Shown: positions 14,770 to 27,559, counted from the first letter of the stretch. The stretch is DNA of 64,000 bases from Pyrrhosoma nymphula (GCA_963573305.1 OY754327.1:179436386-179500385); one strand, 5' to 3'. Numbers and translations: made by a program. Notes: a model not told the origin generated them from the sequence alone.

Positions 14770-15250
14770 GAGAAAATGGGATAGGGGAGGAGGAGAAGGA
14801 GAGAAGGGAGAAAAGGGAGAATGTGAGGAGATGGGAAGATGGGGGATGGGAAAAGACTCGGGAGAGAGAGAATCCACTGGAGAGAGACACTCAAGGGATG
14901 GACAGGTGGAGCAGGTAGGGGCGGGAGGAGGCGGCAGGGGAGGAGGAGGTGTTGGTGGCATTGAGTAGAGGGAGAAAGGGGCGCTGGGGGAGTAGTGTAG
15001 TGGGGTTGAGGAGCAGCGTGGGTAGGTGGGCTTCGCGTGATAAGGCGATTCGCTAGAGCGCAGAGCCCGGAGTGAAAAGGAAGGTAGGGATTGTGCTGAG
15101 GGGGAGAGCTTGAATTGAGAGGGAAAGCAGCGGGGCGGGGATGGAGTGGATAGGGGCAGGAAAGCAAAGATGAAAAGCCGGAAGGGTGGAGCTATGGAAT
15201 GAGATATCATGTGGGGGAAAAGAGGGTAGGTCGGAGGAGTAGTTTAAACA
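14770..15250. repeat. Purine-rich (GA/GGGG) island
   Basis: The plus strand is almost all purine with repeated GGAGG and GGGG units. The overlapping 185- and 147-codon minus-strand frames are Ser/Pro/Leu/His low complexity in two phases at once, so they are not called as genes. Confidence 0.6.
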
Positions 15251-15548
15251 TGGAATGCGCGACATTTCTTTACGCGCTAAATATATTCATAGCACAGCAA
15301 ACGGATATGCTATTTCGTCCTTGAGATTCGGGATTTAAAACTGAACTACGCCAAAAACATTCAGGTTAGTTTTGACACTGGTATTATTATTTATTTCGAC
15401 AACACTACTTACAAAGCCACTACATTTCCCCGATATTTTGATATAAGTAGATTTGTCGTTTTTCTTTTCTTATTTATAGCTCCCGTCTTTTCGGTACGAG
15501 ACTGCATAACAATGCAAACCTAAACTTGTAAAAAAATTATACACAATT

Positions 15549-16886
15549 CAGGGTGACCACTCACTGGAAGACATAAAATTTCCGGGTTTCCCTAGATTTT
15601 CCCGGGTACTTTTTTGTTTTTTTCCCGGTTATTTCGCATATCAGTTTTTTTATAAATTATCTATATATTATACGGTATATGAGAAGAAAAGACAATACTG
15701 GCAATTAATTAGTATTATGTGCATTACTAGCAGGTATCTATAAATTGTAAGATGTTTGTAGAGTTCTCCTACAATACATCTCTACTTAGGTACATAAAAT
15801 GAAACGTTTTTGTTTTGTACGCCAATGAATACGCTACAAATTAGGGAAATCTGAAATTTGTTTCTTACGTTTTTTACATAAGTTTTTAAAAGCATGTATG
15901 CCCGCTTTAGTTAATTACAATCGGTTCTAATATTAATTAGATAATATGAACTTGGCTCGTACGCACAAAATCGATATATTCCGCTCACATTGCTAACATT
16001 TTCTTGAATATTTCATTTGCATGTCAGTTTTGTTGCTGGTGAGTCGAATTCTGTTGCCAATGATCTACGCATCCCACATTTGACATAATACTACTCATCG
16101 TGTGATTAAGAGGAAAAATGAAAATCTCAAGAAAGGGACATGGGTTGGGTTCGAGCCAATGAATTTTAATTTTTTCGACAGATTGTAATAGGAAAATAAG
16201 ATGTCGCAGTAACGACGATTTTATTTCGTTCATTGGACGAGTGGTGACTTAGACGAGTCTTACGTGAATTACCTAGTCCCCGCGTTTAGTATCAAAGATT
16301 ATTATAATTTTAAATATTAGATGCTCATTTTCGTCCACAAATCATCATATTTATATTTTTTTGAAGGGCGTTGCGCCGAACAATTTTTTTCTCCGTTTAG
16401 AGTATTATTCCGTATGTGACAACTAATCTATATCTACGTCAAACTGAGAAGCGTTTTTCGCTTTTATAGAAATACCTACGCCATTTTTCCTAATGGCCTG
16501 TTGAATTTCAACGGCTTCTCAGAATCGGAATAATTTTAAATGAAATTATTTGAAAATCATCAAACAAAGTCAAAGCTAAGGTATTTTAACGACCAGACTT
16601 TTCCTACTCAGAACCTCAATGGAATGTTCAATTTTTAAGCCAAAAATTCATTTGTATGCATTAAAAATATTTTTGTATCAAACTTAACAAAAGCAGCAAT
16701 GTATATGCACATAACTGCTAACTGATAAATTATAAAACAACTGTATAATGACTTTGATTCCTTTAAAAGCTTACGTTGTCAACATATTTCCCGGGAACAC
16801 GACGAAATTCCCGGATTTTTCCCGAAGTTGCTTATTCCCGGGCACTTCCCGGTTTTTCCAGATTACTCGGATGAGTGGCCACCCTC
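15549..16886. mobile_element. hAT-like non-autonomous DNA transposon
   Basis: The left end reads CAGGGTGACCACTCA. The right end, read inward on the minus strand, is GAGGGTGGCCACTCA, giving 15-bp terminal inverted repeats with two mismatches. A CAGGG start is typical of hAT-superfamily ends. Both subterminal regions (about 15578-15632 and 16786-16858) are crowded with TTCCCGG/CCCGGG motifs, as expected for clustered transposase-binding sites. The interior is AT-rich and has no transposase-like frame, so the element would depend on a transposase supplied elsewhere. The expected 8-bp target duplication is not convincing: ACACAATT on the left and AAAATTTT on the right match at only half the positions. 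The copy is therefore old, or the end assignment is a few bases off. Confidence 0.6.
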
Positions 16887-17402
16887 AAAATTTTACTTTT
16901 ATCGAAACACTTCCTGCTCAAGGGAATACTTCATGCAAATTATAAGGAATTTCTCTCATAATAAAGCATGAGCTCGCCAATGATGTTCCGCGAACAATTT
17001 CAGGCCCAGAGATTAAATATAGTCATAGTCAAAGTAATCATTCATATATTATTTAACATATATAATACACGGCATTTACTATTTCCAAGAATAGCTCCAT
17101 CATGACTTAGTGTAAAGTAAGGTGAAATTAGAGTTTTTTCGGATATGACAGAATACAGTAATTGAGCCAAATAATAAAGAAATACAAGAAACACATAAAT
17201 CACACCAAAATCAAAAGTATGAGAATTAATTTACATATTTAAGTAAATATAGCATTAAATATTTCATACAAAGTTGCCCGTTTTCAGGATATTTAACCAC
17301 CACAATTTCGATTCAGCACTTGAAGAATATGAGCTCAAAAAGCACAAATATAGAATATGCATTTCAAAATCCAATGATGCTATCATACCAAGGCTATATT
17401 AG
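16887..17402. other. AT-rich DNA between hAT-like element and ankyrin segment
   Basis: No coding or repeat signal seen. If 17403-17476 is an exon, this would be the 3' part of its upstream intron. The polypyrimidine tract before the candidate acceptor is weak. Confidence 0.4.
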
Positions 17403-17476
17403 TTTGGGCTTGCCAAAATGGTGATGTTGATGTAGTAGAACTACTTATAAAATATGGTGCAGATCCAAAAAGAAAG
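17403..17476 (+). pseudogene. Candidate ankyrin-repeat exon or remnant
   Basis: On the plus strand, two leading bases complete a split codon and are followed by 24 codons. These read WACQNGDVDVVELLIKYGAD and then PKRK, which is most of one ankyrin repeat. The helix-turn-helix signature is visible: the A-C-x-N-G start of helix 1, VVELLIKYGAD in helix 2, and the loop. Ankyrin repeats are about 33 residues long and act as protein-binding scaffolds. The segment is preceded by ATATTAG (AG at 17401-17402) and followed by G|GTTGG at 17477. These are plausible acceptor and donor sites that keep the reading frame, with phase 1 entry and phase 0 exit. The frame closes shortly on both sides (TGA upstream, TAG near 17514), as expected for an internal exon. 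Against a live exon, the acceptor lacks a good pyrimidine tract and no partner exon was recognised nearby. It could be a decayed gene fragment. Confidence 0.4.
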
Positions 17477-20400
17477 GTTGGTCATTACAATGCAAGGAGG
17501 TTGAAGTTTTTTTAGACATGCGCAAAGCCGTGACCCAGGTTTTTTAATAATGATAAACTGAAATGAAAGAACCCTGTCCTTGCCGCGAAATGAGAAGCCA
17601 TGAGTATCATTTTCAGGAAACAATGAGAGCGAAAATGGCGGGAGAAACCACCAACGCGTAATGGCCCGACACTGAACGGTACGAAAGAATGAATTTTGAC
17701 GAGGGAGTAAAGAGAAAGGGAGGCAGGATTAGAACGCGTGAGGATTGTTGGAGTGTGAAGAAGGAACGGAATGAGAGGTGGCTAGAGATCGAAAAGAGGG
17801 AGGGAAGGCAGTGTAGGGTGTGGGGAACAAAGAGAGAGCGGGGGGGAGGAGAAAGGAGACTTGCCGAGAGGGTGGAAGAACTTGCAAGGAAATGGAAGTC
17901 TTCAAGGTGACCTCTCTTCGGAGGAGGAAAGTGAGGGACGCGGAGATGCTGGAGCGCTCGAAGAGTATCCCGGAGAAAGAGGTGGTGCGAGAAAGTGATT
18001 AAGAGGCAGAGTGGTGAAGAGAGGGGTGAGGGAATGCATTACGACAATGACGAGGAGTGGTCAGACAAGATCGAAACGAGTGAACACGAGAGGATACGGA
18101 GTGAGAGTAGGGGTGTATGGACCAGCATGAATTACTGCCGGAGATCTCAAAACACGGCTATTTTGAACAACCTTTGCCCCTCTCGCCCCAAATCCGAAGC
18201 CCTAGAAGACTAACCCAACTGGCACCACTCATGACAATTCATTAAAGCCGATGGAAATGGAATTATCACAGTAATGAAAGGAATGCAGCATACAAGAGAA
18301 GGTATTAGCCACGATGCAAGTCAAAATAATGGATCGTTCGTGAAAAAGAGCATAGTTTTCTCCCCGAATATTAAGGCTTTAAGCTTAGTGCACAAAAGAT
18401 TTTATACTGATAGGGAGTCAAATTTAACAGCATAACGGCCACCTATTAAGCAACAAAAATATACAGCAAAAAGCTTTAAAAAACTACTCTTTTGGAAGAC
18501 AGCAGAATTACTGTGAACGCTGAAAAACCAATTTTTAAACTCAGCAGAATAACAATGCACACCGAAACGGAGGACACTCTAATATATACCAGGGTATCTA
18601 ACGATCAGGGTATTCCGAAAAATATAGCTCACATTGTCATTACTTAGCAGGTGATACAATAGGGAAAATAAAATGGATTATCGAGTGCGTACACAAGCGT
18701 CGTCCTCAACCGGACCATGTTGGAGCGAGGGTACCAAAATCCACTTATCTCCACCACGGCTCAAGTAGGTGATTCAATTATTGCCTCTCAGTCTTAGCCA
18801 CCCCGCGAATTTCAATCGAATCACCAAATTGTCGGCCTCTACCCACTCATAGAGGAAAGAAAATACAGAATGAAGCAGGCCGAAATTTCTTTGAGCGTGA
18901 AAAGAATAAATCGGAGACCTGAAATTGTGGTCACATAATGATAGAAAGGAACTAAAAAATCTGGATGGGTCATATAACATGCGCAACGGAGAAATAAAAA
19001 GAGTAGGACGAACAAAGCAGGCACGAGAATTAAAACCTTCCCAACAACGAACGAAACAATGATATTCACACTCTCCTTCCTAAAATCCTCTTTCTCCGCG
19101 CCTCCTTGAAAGTGTGAGTCCTGGCCCTTCCCGTAGTGCGCGAGAGGGAAAGGATCCTCCATTCGTTCCTCGCAGCAAACCTCTCCATCCCTCCCGATCT
19201 CCTACCCCCTTTCCCAAAGTCGCCCACCCTCCCACCCGTGCCAGCCGGAAAAATTATCCCGACCGCCTCACAAAAGGCACGCGCATCGGTTTCATCCCTT
19301 CCCTCTTCATGCCCCTCTTACTTTCCACTCACTCTCCTCCTCTTCATCCCCGGGACATGGGAATCCCCAGAGTCATTTATATTTTTATTTCTTCACTCTA
19401 CTCTATCTCTCCCTTCATGCCATTTCAGCCCCTCTCTCTCTCAGCTGCCTCCTCCTCCCACGCTAAAACCCCAAAACTCCCACTCGGGCTCCTGTCATTC
19501 TTTTCTTCCCAATCATTTTCTCCGTCTTCTTCATTCTCCGTCTCTGCATCATCTTTGCCGCCCTCATAATCTTCCTCCCTTTTTCTGAGCAATCGCCTTG
19601 CACATAACTCTCACTCACCCTCATTGCCTGGGAGAATACAATACCGAATAAGGGCGGAGGAAACTTTTTAAGACCAGAGTACAAATAAGTGACAGCAGCA
19701 TGCATTACGAAGGAAAGAGGTAGCGATTTATCTTAATTTTGGAAGGGACACTTGGAACGAGTGTACATTTTCTGTCCAATCCTGCAGCAGAAGTATTTAG
19801 AGACTTTACAAAATTGGATGGCATAAGATATCAAACTTTAAAAAAAAATAATTATTTGATATGCTACATTCAGCCATCTGTAATCTATTATTATAAAGAC
19901 TCTGTCTGTCTCACTAAGTCTGTGACTCACTGTTCCACTCAATCAACAAAAATTCTTAAGTTCTAGAAGAGGTAGAAGTTTGAGATTTTCGGGATTTTTA
20001 GGCCCTTGTAGGAGAGTAAAAGAAAACTGCAACGTACTCCAAGAGACTCAGCATTCGAAGTAAAAATACAGTAAAAACCTGCGTTAAATTCTTTATGGTA
20101 AAAGGATTAAGGGTGAGGTAGTGGAAGGGAGAAGGAAAAAGTAAAGAGACAGAGGGGTAATATTAAGGGGCTACCGTATTACGTTGGTATGGGAAAAGGA
20201 TGGATGAATGTTTATTTAGAAGCCACCCCTAGGGAAGTGGCGGGAAGGGAGAGGGAAAGAGTCGAGGGAAATAGAAGACGAGAGCGTGTGAAGAAAGATT
20301 TGCTACGGAGAGCCACATAACTTACTTAGCTGAACTAAATTTTATCATCCTTTTTATACGTCGAAGTTTCCGGGATTAACCACACTGGGTCACATTGAGA

Positions 20401-20670
20401 CTAATTGTCAATAGATTGTTACTAAGGCAGCTTAATGCATTTCATTAAAACAAACACACATTTAAATCTATAGGTGAAGCGATCTATTTCGGTAATCTTA
20501 CGTCCTCCATACGAAAAGTAAATGTATGAATAAATTTTTGATTTAGCACTCATGACAAAACAATTACCAATCAATACCATATGCTAAACAAAAAAAATTG
20601 AGTAATTGGGTCAGCTTGAAGACAAATGAGGTGAAATTGTCAATAATCGAAAAAAAAACTGATCTTCTTT
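17477..20670. other. No gene seen; GA and CT islands
   Basis: Contains a purine-rich stretch at about 17690-18060 and a pyrimidine-rich stretch at about 19090-19590. The two overlapping frames of about 150 codons in the latter are Ser/Pro/Leu low complexity. The rest is AT-rich without recognised features. Confidence 0.5.
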
Positions 20671-20869
20671 AAGGCCCGGTTTTATAATGTCCGGTAAACG
20701 TTAACCGCAAGATAACGCAGACAATTTGTTAACTCAGATTTGTATGAGCGTGTTGTACATTGCATCAGACTGTCGGTTAGTTGCCGTAAGCGTTGTCGAT
20801 GGGAGAACGTATTAGATTTAGCTTTCATAGCGAGGACATATTTAACCAGAGATTATAAAACCGGGGCTT
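20671..20869. mobile_element. Short TIR element (MITE)
   Basis: The left end has AAGGCCCGGTTTTATAAT. The right end, on the minus strand, has AAGCCCCGGTTTTATAAT, with similarity continuing a few bases inward (TCCGGTAAA against TCTGGTTAAA). The shared 14-bp core CCCGGTTTTATAAT lies at 20675-20688 and, inverted, at 20852-20865. The whole unit is about 200 bp with no coding capacity, as expected for a miniature inverted-repeat transposable element. The superfamily is not assigned because no clear target duplication was found. Confidence 0.6.
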
Positions 20870-22510
20870 GGACATATATAATAAGTAGTTGCATGCCAAA
20901 AAGGGTTTACGGTTTCACATAATGTCACATCTGTTTTGCTACATAACTATCGTAGAGATGAATATTTTGCAGAGAATACACATTTTTATCATTAACCTCA
21001 TTTGATGATGCAAAAAAAAATAATGTGGAAGGACATAGTACCTTATCCCTTTAAGCTAAATGGTTTAATTCCTTGATTTCATTCTGCAGCAGTGAAATTA
21101 AATTTGGTAATGCATCAGAGTGTTGTGAATGGCCAGGGCAAAAGCTGACTATGACAAGATTATCCCAGCATAGGCTTTTTGCCCTCGGTGTACTCTATAC
21201 TGATGATTGTACTGTATTTCAAAAATGAAAGATATAACAAGCATACAAAACAGAAAGGAAGACATTTCAGCAAATCCACTTTTGAATTTGTCGAGATTCT
21301 CAATTCATTAAAATTTCGCTACTGAACAGGGTAACGCATCTGCACTGAAGACTTAATACTGCTAAGTAGAACCCATACAATATTAAGCATAAATATCATT
21401 ACATGGAATCAAACTGAGTATGTTCGAACTAAATAAGAGATAAAAAACGAAGAATGAGTCATCATAGGAATTATATTACGAGCGAATGAAATATCTCCAT
21501 AGATATATATCATACGCATAAGACTGCGCAGTACGATAGGTCAGGAGACGGGAAGATGCATGATGGGTAATGAGAGTTGAGTCCTTGAGCGTCTCCCCGG
21601 CCATGTCAACGCACTACTCTGAGCCGGGGGTTCCATTTCTCGCACAATCATTTCATCTAACTAGAATAAAAAAAACTGCCTGCCACGAAGCGGGTGGTAA
21701 GGGTGGGGATGGTCTTGAAGGGCAATGGTAGGGAGAAGTGTGGGATGGAGTGGAGAGATAATGGGAATTGACGTGGGAAGGGGTAGTACATGCGTAGGCG
21801 TATGCATAAGGAAAGGGCAATGGCGGTATGTTGTTGGATGGAGACTGCAGATGATTGGCTACCGATTCAAATGTTCTAAGTGACAATTAGGCATTCAGTG
21901 CATCTCACAGCTTCACATTTTATCTCTTGAAGCATGGCTCAGAACTTAAAAAAATGAGTTGAAATAGGAAATAAGAATAGAGAAACACTAGATCATGAAA
22001 TGGTACGGGATAGGAAACCTCAAATTCGAGTAAGGGGTAGAGTTTCATTGAAAACTTTCAACCTTATATATCTAAAAAATAATCCTAACACTCCATTCGC
22101 TTTCGAGTTTTAATTTTAAAAGTAGAATAAAATAGGTCTCCCTAAAAAGAAAATCTCCCAAAACATTTAGAATATCTTTCCATCAGAGGATTAAAGATTA
22201 CATTAAAATATTTTGGCCAAATCTAACATTCCCCATATCATAAACAAATACATTTGCACCCATTGCATGCTGAGATATCACAAGGGAAAAATGAAAAAGA
22301 AAGTGGTAACCAGCGTTCATATAGCTAAACACTTCCCAAAAATAACCTCAATGAATTAAAGTGCCTGGAAAATGTTTGGATCCTTTATAAGTCAATTAAA
22401 CTGCAAAAAAAGTCGTATTTATTGAGTGTTGCAGGTGTTTTATAGCGGAAAAGTTTCCGTGCTCCCAAAAATATACAGAATTCAACTTTAAATACACAAG
22501 GAGAAGCACC
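20870..22510. other. AT-rich DNA, no gene seen
   Basis: No RNA, protein or mobile-element signal that I can support. Confidence 0.5.
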
Positions 22511-23232
22511 GGGTGGAAAATGTTCATTTCATTACAGTAATCTACCGGTTAAAGGTAGGTTGTGATGAAAGTCAGAGAATATCCAACGAACTCTAACACG
22601 TGCCGTGCCCTTTCTACCTCTAGTATTTCTTTCTTCATCTCAGCATAACTCCTACCTTCTTCATCCCGTCCTTAAAATCAATTCTCTTCCTTCCCCTTCC
22701 CCTCTTACCCAACCTCCTACCCACTATCACGGCCTTCAGCAAACCATCGCCCCTCATTTTCTCTTCCAGCCACCTACCCTGCCTTCCCCTAATCTCATCC
22801 AGAGGTTTCCTCTACTCACCCACCATGTCAAGCCCTTCCTCATTTGTCTTCCTTTCCGTCCAACACACCTTCTCCATCCTCCTCCACACCCACATCTCGA
22901 AGGCCTTCAGCCTATTTTCGTCTTCCTTTCTCAAGGTCCACGTTTCTGCCCCATACAACGCCACACTCCATATCAAGCTCTTCACTAGCCTCTTTTTTAC
23001 ATCCTTACTTAAGGTCCCCGTCATCAGCTCCCTTCTATTATTGAACGCTTCCTTTGCTAGCGCTATTCTCCTCCTAATGTCTTTGCTGCTATGCCCTGTT
23101 TCTTCTAGCGTACTACCCAAGTAATTAAATTGTTCTACTTGCTCCAGTTTGTGACTTCCTACTCTTATCACCAGCTTCGCTTTCTTTGTCCTAGAGAATC
23201 TCATTACTTTTGTTTTCTTAGGGGTGGAAAAT
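22511..23232 (-). mobile_element. 5'-truncated LINE (family B) with perfect TSD
   Basis: A non-LTR retrotransposon fragment of about 700 bp on the minus strand, bounded by a perfect 11-bp direct repeat GGGTGGAAAAT at 22511-22521 and 23222-23232. Its coding part (22812-23204) is the C-terminal third of a reverse-transcriptase protein. It carries the FNYLGSTLE motif after the catalytic domain, the YGAETWTL motif and the WVWRRMEK segment. Over the 130 residues that can be compared it differs from the 53.4-kb copy at about six positions. A TAG stop at the end of the open part falls where the 53.4-kb copy has a sense codon, so this copy is dead. The 3' end lies at the low coordinate and finishes in a short ATGAA-type tail. 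Confidence 0.85.
22812..23204 (-). pseudogene. LINE reverse transcriptase C-terminal fragment
   Basis: This 130-codon open part of the truncated LINE lies downstream of the polymerase active site. It therefore lacks the FADD catalytic motif and cannot encode an active enzyme. Recognisable segments are FNYLGSTLEE, the DIRRRIALAKEAFNNRREL helix, YGAETWTLRKEDENRLKAFE and the WRRMEK segment, in the same order as in the longer copy at 53.4 kb. The frame ends at an internal TAG and the homology continues past it toward 22600. The first methionine is simply the first ATG after the truncation point, not a true start. Confidence 0.8.
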
Positions 23233-26200
23233 AAGCCTCACAAAAAATATGGGGCAATCTCGGGTAATTTCAGTAATATAGGTGAAGACATTTATTAATT
23301 ATGGTAAAATCATAAACAGTTTCACAGGAAAGAGGAATATATATATAAAAAATAGATATAAAAATTGGTAAAGGAAAAGGTAAAGAAATGCGAGTAGCAT
23401 CCGATTAGTCCAAGAAATCAAGATGCAGTATTACTGGGATTATGTACACATTAAAGTTGAGAAAGTAACCGAGGGTTTAGTCTGCATCAACAGTAGAAAA
23501 CTTGTGATTGAAACTCATTTGCTTGTATAAAATCAGAATAAGACATTAAAAAGTAAGGTACCACTAAAACGACGAAAGCAATGAAGGGAAATATATAAAT
23601 ATGTGTTCGTTTCAAACAAGGGAACTGTAGGCGATCGGATAACGGGAGGGATTACAAGGTTTGTAGGAGATGCCTTCACTGCGGAAGCGTGTACTGGCAA
23701 GAGACGAACAATTTCTGTGGTTTAAACTCACAGAAATGGACAGGACTTGGGGCATGAGGGGGAAATGGAGAAAAAGGAGCGAATGGTGGAAAGAATGTGA
23801 GAGGGACGAGAGAAGGAGTTCACAACGTAAACGGAAAGGTGGGGCAGGAAACTAGAAAGTTCAGAGGGATCACGGAAGAGGGATGACAGCAGGTACGATA
23901 ACTTTTTTTTTTCAAATTCCTCAACGAAGACGATGAGGAAGAGACGGCGGAAAAGTTTTTTATGATTCAGTCGAAGCAATCAGAGGGAGAAGAGAGAGAT
24001 TATTGTTATTATTAAGGGTCGGCCAATTAGAGGTAGGTTTAGACGAGGCCTGTAAAACTGCCTGATCAAACAATAACAAAACCTCATATTGGTAGTATTT
24101 CAAGTAATTTTACCAATTAGTTTTCCTTTCTATTGCGGTTTCTAGTACTTCACTTCACTGTCTCGTATCCAGCATCTGGCTCCTTTCTACGGCACTCTAT
24201 TCGACATTACATTCCCTTGTACGTCTGGCAAATTGCAATTCTCGAGTCAAAGTCGCAATACTGAGCTTACGACAAAATGAAATAAATATACTCAAAATGA
24301 AAGATTTAAAAAATAATATAAAGCTATAAAATGTGCAACTCGTGGTTTTATAAAGGACAGAAAATGGAATGTCAAGGAGGAAAACGGCTAAAAAAAGTCA
24401 AAGTGGAAGAGCATAAGAGAAATTAAACGAAAGTAAGCGAAAAAACTGATGAGATAATGTTCCGTAACAGAGCTGAAAACAGCACGATGAAAACTCAAAG
24501 ATTAAAAAAAATTGGCTATCCGAGAGGTGGCATGAGGACAAGGGGATGTGTTGAGGTTGACTGCGCCAATGCAGCGTGAAGGGTAGTTAAAGGAGGCGGG
24601 TGACAGAAAGACAGATGGGGTGCAATAAAACAGGTAGGAGGGAGGAGTCAAAAAGGAACGCGACGAGATGGACGAGGCGGAGGAGGATAAACCTCCATTA
24701 GCGAGGAAGTTGAGAATGGAAAAGAAATAAAATGTTAAGCGAGGATAGAAAAGGAAATGAGAGTATTAAGAAAAATAAACTGATCACTCTCGCATGGGAG
24801 TGAACTGAGACGCGGTTGCACGGCAACGGAGATACATTGCATGTATATTAAAAGGTATTGAGGGCGAAAAAATATCTACAGGTTGCCCACTAGAAGCAAT
24901 TCCTACAAGTGCATGTCGATCCGAATGAAGTGTGAAGTTCTGAAGAATGAGGATTGTGTTGGAGGCCAGGCTTTTTTCAGCTAGGACCTGATTCGGAAAC
25001 GGAGAATATGGAGAAAAAAACCCTCAGTGTTAAAGGAGTGAAGTATACTCAGCGAGATGTAGAGGAGGAATCAAAATTTTTTATATTAAATTAAGAATCT
25101 TCCTTTGCCTCTCGCTGCATCTTCTCCGAGAGCGTTTTCTATCAAGAACTTTCATGTGTGTACGTTTGGAAATATGAATTTCATTTTAAGCAGCTATATT
25201 TTTTTCAGTAGTCTTTATTAATAGTTAAAAAATTGGCATTTATGATTAAAAACATAAAATTACATTTACCGGTTAGAAGAAGCTTGTAATATGTATTTGA
25301 AAGGATAGAGAAAGATAGTGAGGTCAACGAGGAAGAGTTCAAGAGGAGAACTGAGACGGGGCAGGATAGATGACAAGGGATGGAGAGAAATGGCGAGCGG
25401 GCGGGTTGAAGAGTTAACGGGGGGAGGGGTGAGGGGGATGAGGGGTGGGGGGTGCGGGGGGAAGAGGGCAGAGGGAGGGGGCAGATGAAGACCCTGAAGT
25501 GAATCGTTGACACAGGAAAGAGGCAGGGGAGGGAGGGGCAGGAGTAAAGAAGGGGGTGGGAGTGGGGTGAGGCGGGAGAGGGCGCGCGGGGGTGGGGGTG
25601 GAATGTAGCCTTGGGCTAGAGTGGCGCCGCGTGGCGGGCAGGGGCAGAAGCCAGCGGACGGCCAAGGCTGTGCGGGTAATAATGCGATGGATGGAGAGAG
25701 TGAGGTAAGGGGAGGGGTGGGGGGGCATAGATAGGGTTGGGCAGGGATGGCAGAGGAGGATGCGAGAGGGCTTCGTCTGTTCTGCGAGAAGAGGTGAGAG
25801 AGAGCGAGCCGGACGGTAGGCAGATGACAGCTGTTCATCGTTGATGAACAGTGGGGACCAAAATATGTATTGGTGTTGATATACACTCGGTAAGTACACA
25901 TGAAAACTTATATTTCGAAAAATATTATTATTATGCTAGTTTGTTATCATTATGTTAGTTTGACCATCAGTGTCGAGCAATTCGATTCCATTGATCCATT
26001 TAAACTTATCACATGAAACCAAGAATGACTAATGGAGTACAATGTTCGATGCTTTCAAAATGAACATATTCGTTCAGGAAATGAATTTCAAAGGCACTAA
26101 TTTTCCTCCCTGCAGCGTATATGCATAGTCACTTGTATTTTGGCAGTGCATAAAATGATTGAGGCTTAGGATAGAAAAAAAATCGGCATTTAATTAGTTT

Positions 26201-27559
26201 GCACTGAAACATCACAAGTGAGAACCATCGATCATAGCCTACTGATGGAATGATGTCATCGATGGTAACAGTTAGGAGGATGGCAGATAGATAAAAGTGA
26301 AAAGGACTTATACATATAAATCGATTGGAGGAAAAGGCAAAAAGTTGCCAGAGTGTTCTGGGCGAGGGATGCAAGGGATTTTTGGGGAGGAAATTGGAGC
26401 CGGAGGATGAGGTGAGGGGGAAGGGTAAGATGAAAGGTGGGAGAAAGCATTTCCTGTTGAGAGGATCGCGGGCAGTTGGGTTGGGAGCAAGGAAGAATGA
26501 GGAAAAGGCAGGGCACTTTTACAGAATGCGTGTTTGTGAGGAGGTCAGGCCATGAAAATCTTCGTTCCGCCAGTCGTGCCTTCAGATAGGAGGAAAAACG
26601 TTAAATGTCAGCGAGTTAAGGATAAGGGTTTCTATGGGCATGTAAGAGGGGGAAGACATTCAAAATGAAAACGAGAAGAAATTTTCAAGAAGGCGGACAA
26701 GAAATACACTCCGAAATAGATGTATTTTTGCATGAGAGAGGCGCAAATGCGTGACCAGATATACTCCACCACTAAACAAGGAGGAAATTATACGCCCAAT
26801 CGCAGCTCATAAATGTAAAAAGCCTACAATAGTCAAAAGGCAATTTGAAATTTAATGACCGACTTCACTGTGGAATGCAAAGTTTCAACATAACGATTAT
26901 AAGCAACGGACCGAGGGATTTGATGCATCATGAAACAGAGATCGGTCGAACGACTATCCTAAGGCTACCGATTAAAATCAAAAGTCTGACGCAATGATAT
27001 GTAAACGACTACTACTCAATCAACGCGTAACTGCACTAGGTGCAAATTCAGATTCCATTGAAATATAGTTTACTTACTATCGCACCCAAAAATATTCCTG
27101 TAAATAAAGCTAAAATAATTTTGTCGGATGTGAGAATAAATCTCTATAAGTGTCCTTGATTGAATAAAATGACGGGGAAAGTGTATGGTAACTTAATAGA
27201 TCAATTAAAGTGGTAAGAGCGTTTATGTTGCCGGCGAAGCTTATTCGTGGAATTTAATTTCCTGGCGCAAGAAATGAACCCACGAGAGTAAAAACTATCT
27301 CAACTCATAAGACGTTCCACTCCTAAAGTTACACTGCCGCCAGCAGGGAAGTATCGGAAGAAGACAGAAACATAGCAGTGGTCTGAAAAAAACAAAAGTG
27401 AACTTTCACGCAAAACATTTTTCCTCAAAACTATCCTTATAGATAAAAGATAGTAATAATAACGTTTATAAAACTGCAAGCGGACTAAAGAGGTGGAAAA
27501 GAGAGCAAACATTAGGATATGAGGAAAGTAGATAACAAGACAATAAATGGGATGAGAGA
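23233..27559. other. AT-rich DNA with GA islands, no gene seen
   Basis: A short TA repeat lies near 23338-23350. The 23670-23890 and 24540-24770 stretches are purine-biased. A long purine-rich island at 25310-25830 is listed separately, and a further GA-biased stretch lies near 26330-26500. No protein family was recognised. Confidence 0.5.
25310..25830. repeat. Purine-rich G-run island
   Basis: The plus strand has dense runs of four to six G near 25420-25465, 25555-25605 and 25700-25735, with potential to form G-quadruplexes. The 211- and 161-codon minus-strand frames that cover it are Pro/Ser/Leu low complexity in two phases at once and are not called as genes. Confidence 0.6.

Larger units (their letters stand above)
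4613..15548. other. AT-rich DNA with GA/CT islands, no gene seen
   Basis: About 11 kb without a recognisable protein, RNA or mobile-element feature. Asymmetric islands occur around 7250-7720 (GA), 9350-9660 (CT then GA), 10740-11060 (CT), 13420-13560 (GA) and 14770-15250 (GA). Frames of 60-100 codons at 5603-5914, 6427-6639 and 8369-8609 have less biased composition, but I recognise no family in them. A perfect small palindrome with 9-bp arms lies at 11922-11944. Confidence 0.5.

Noticed and set aside
16140..16165. GGTTCGAGCC as a tRNA B box
   Set aside because: Lies inside the hAT-like element with no A box or stems nearby.
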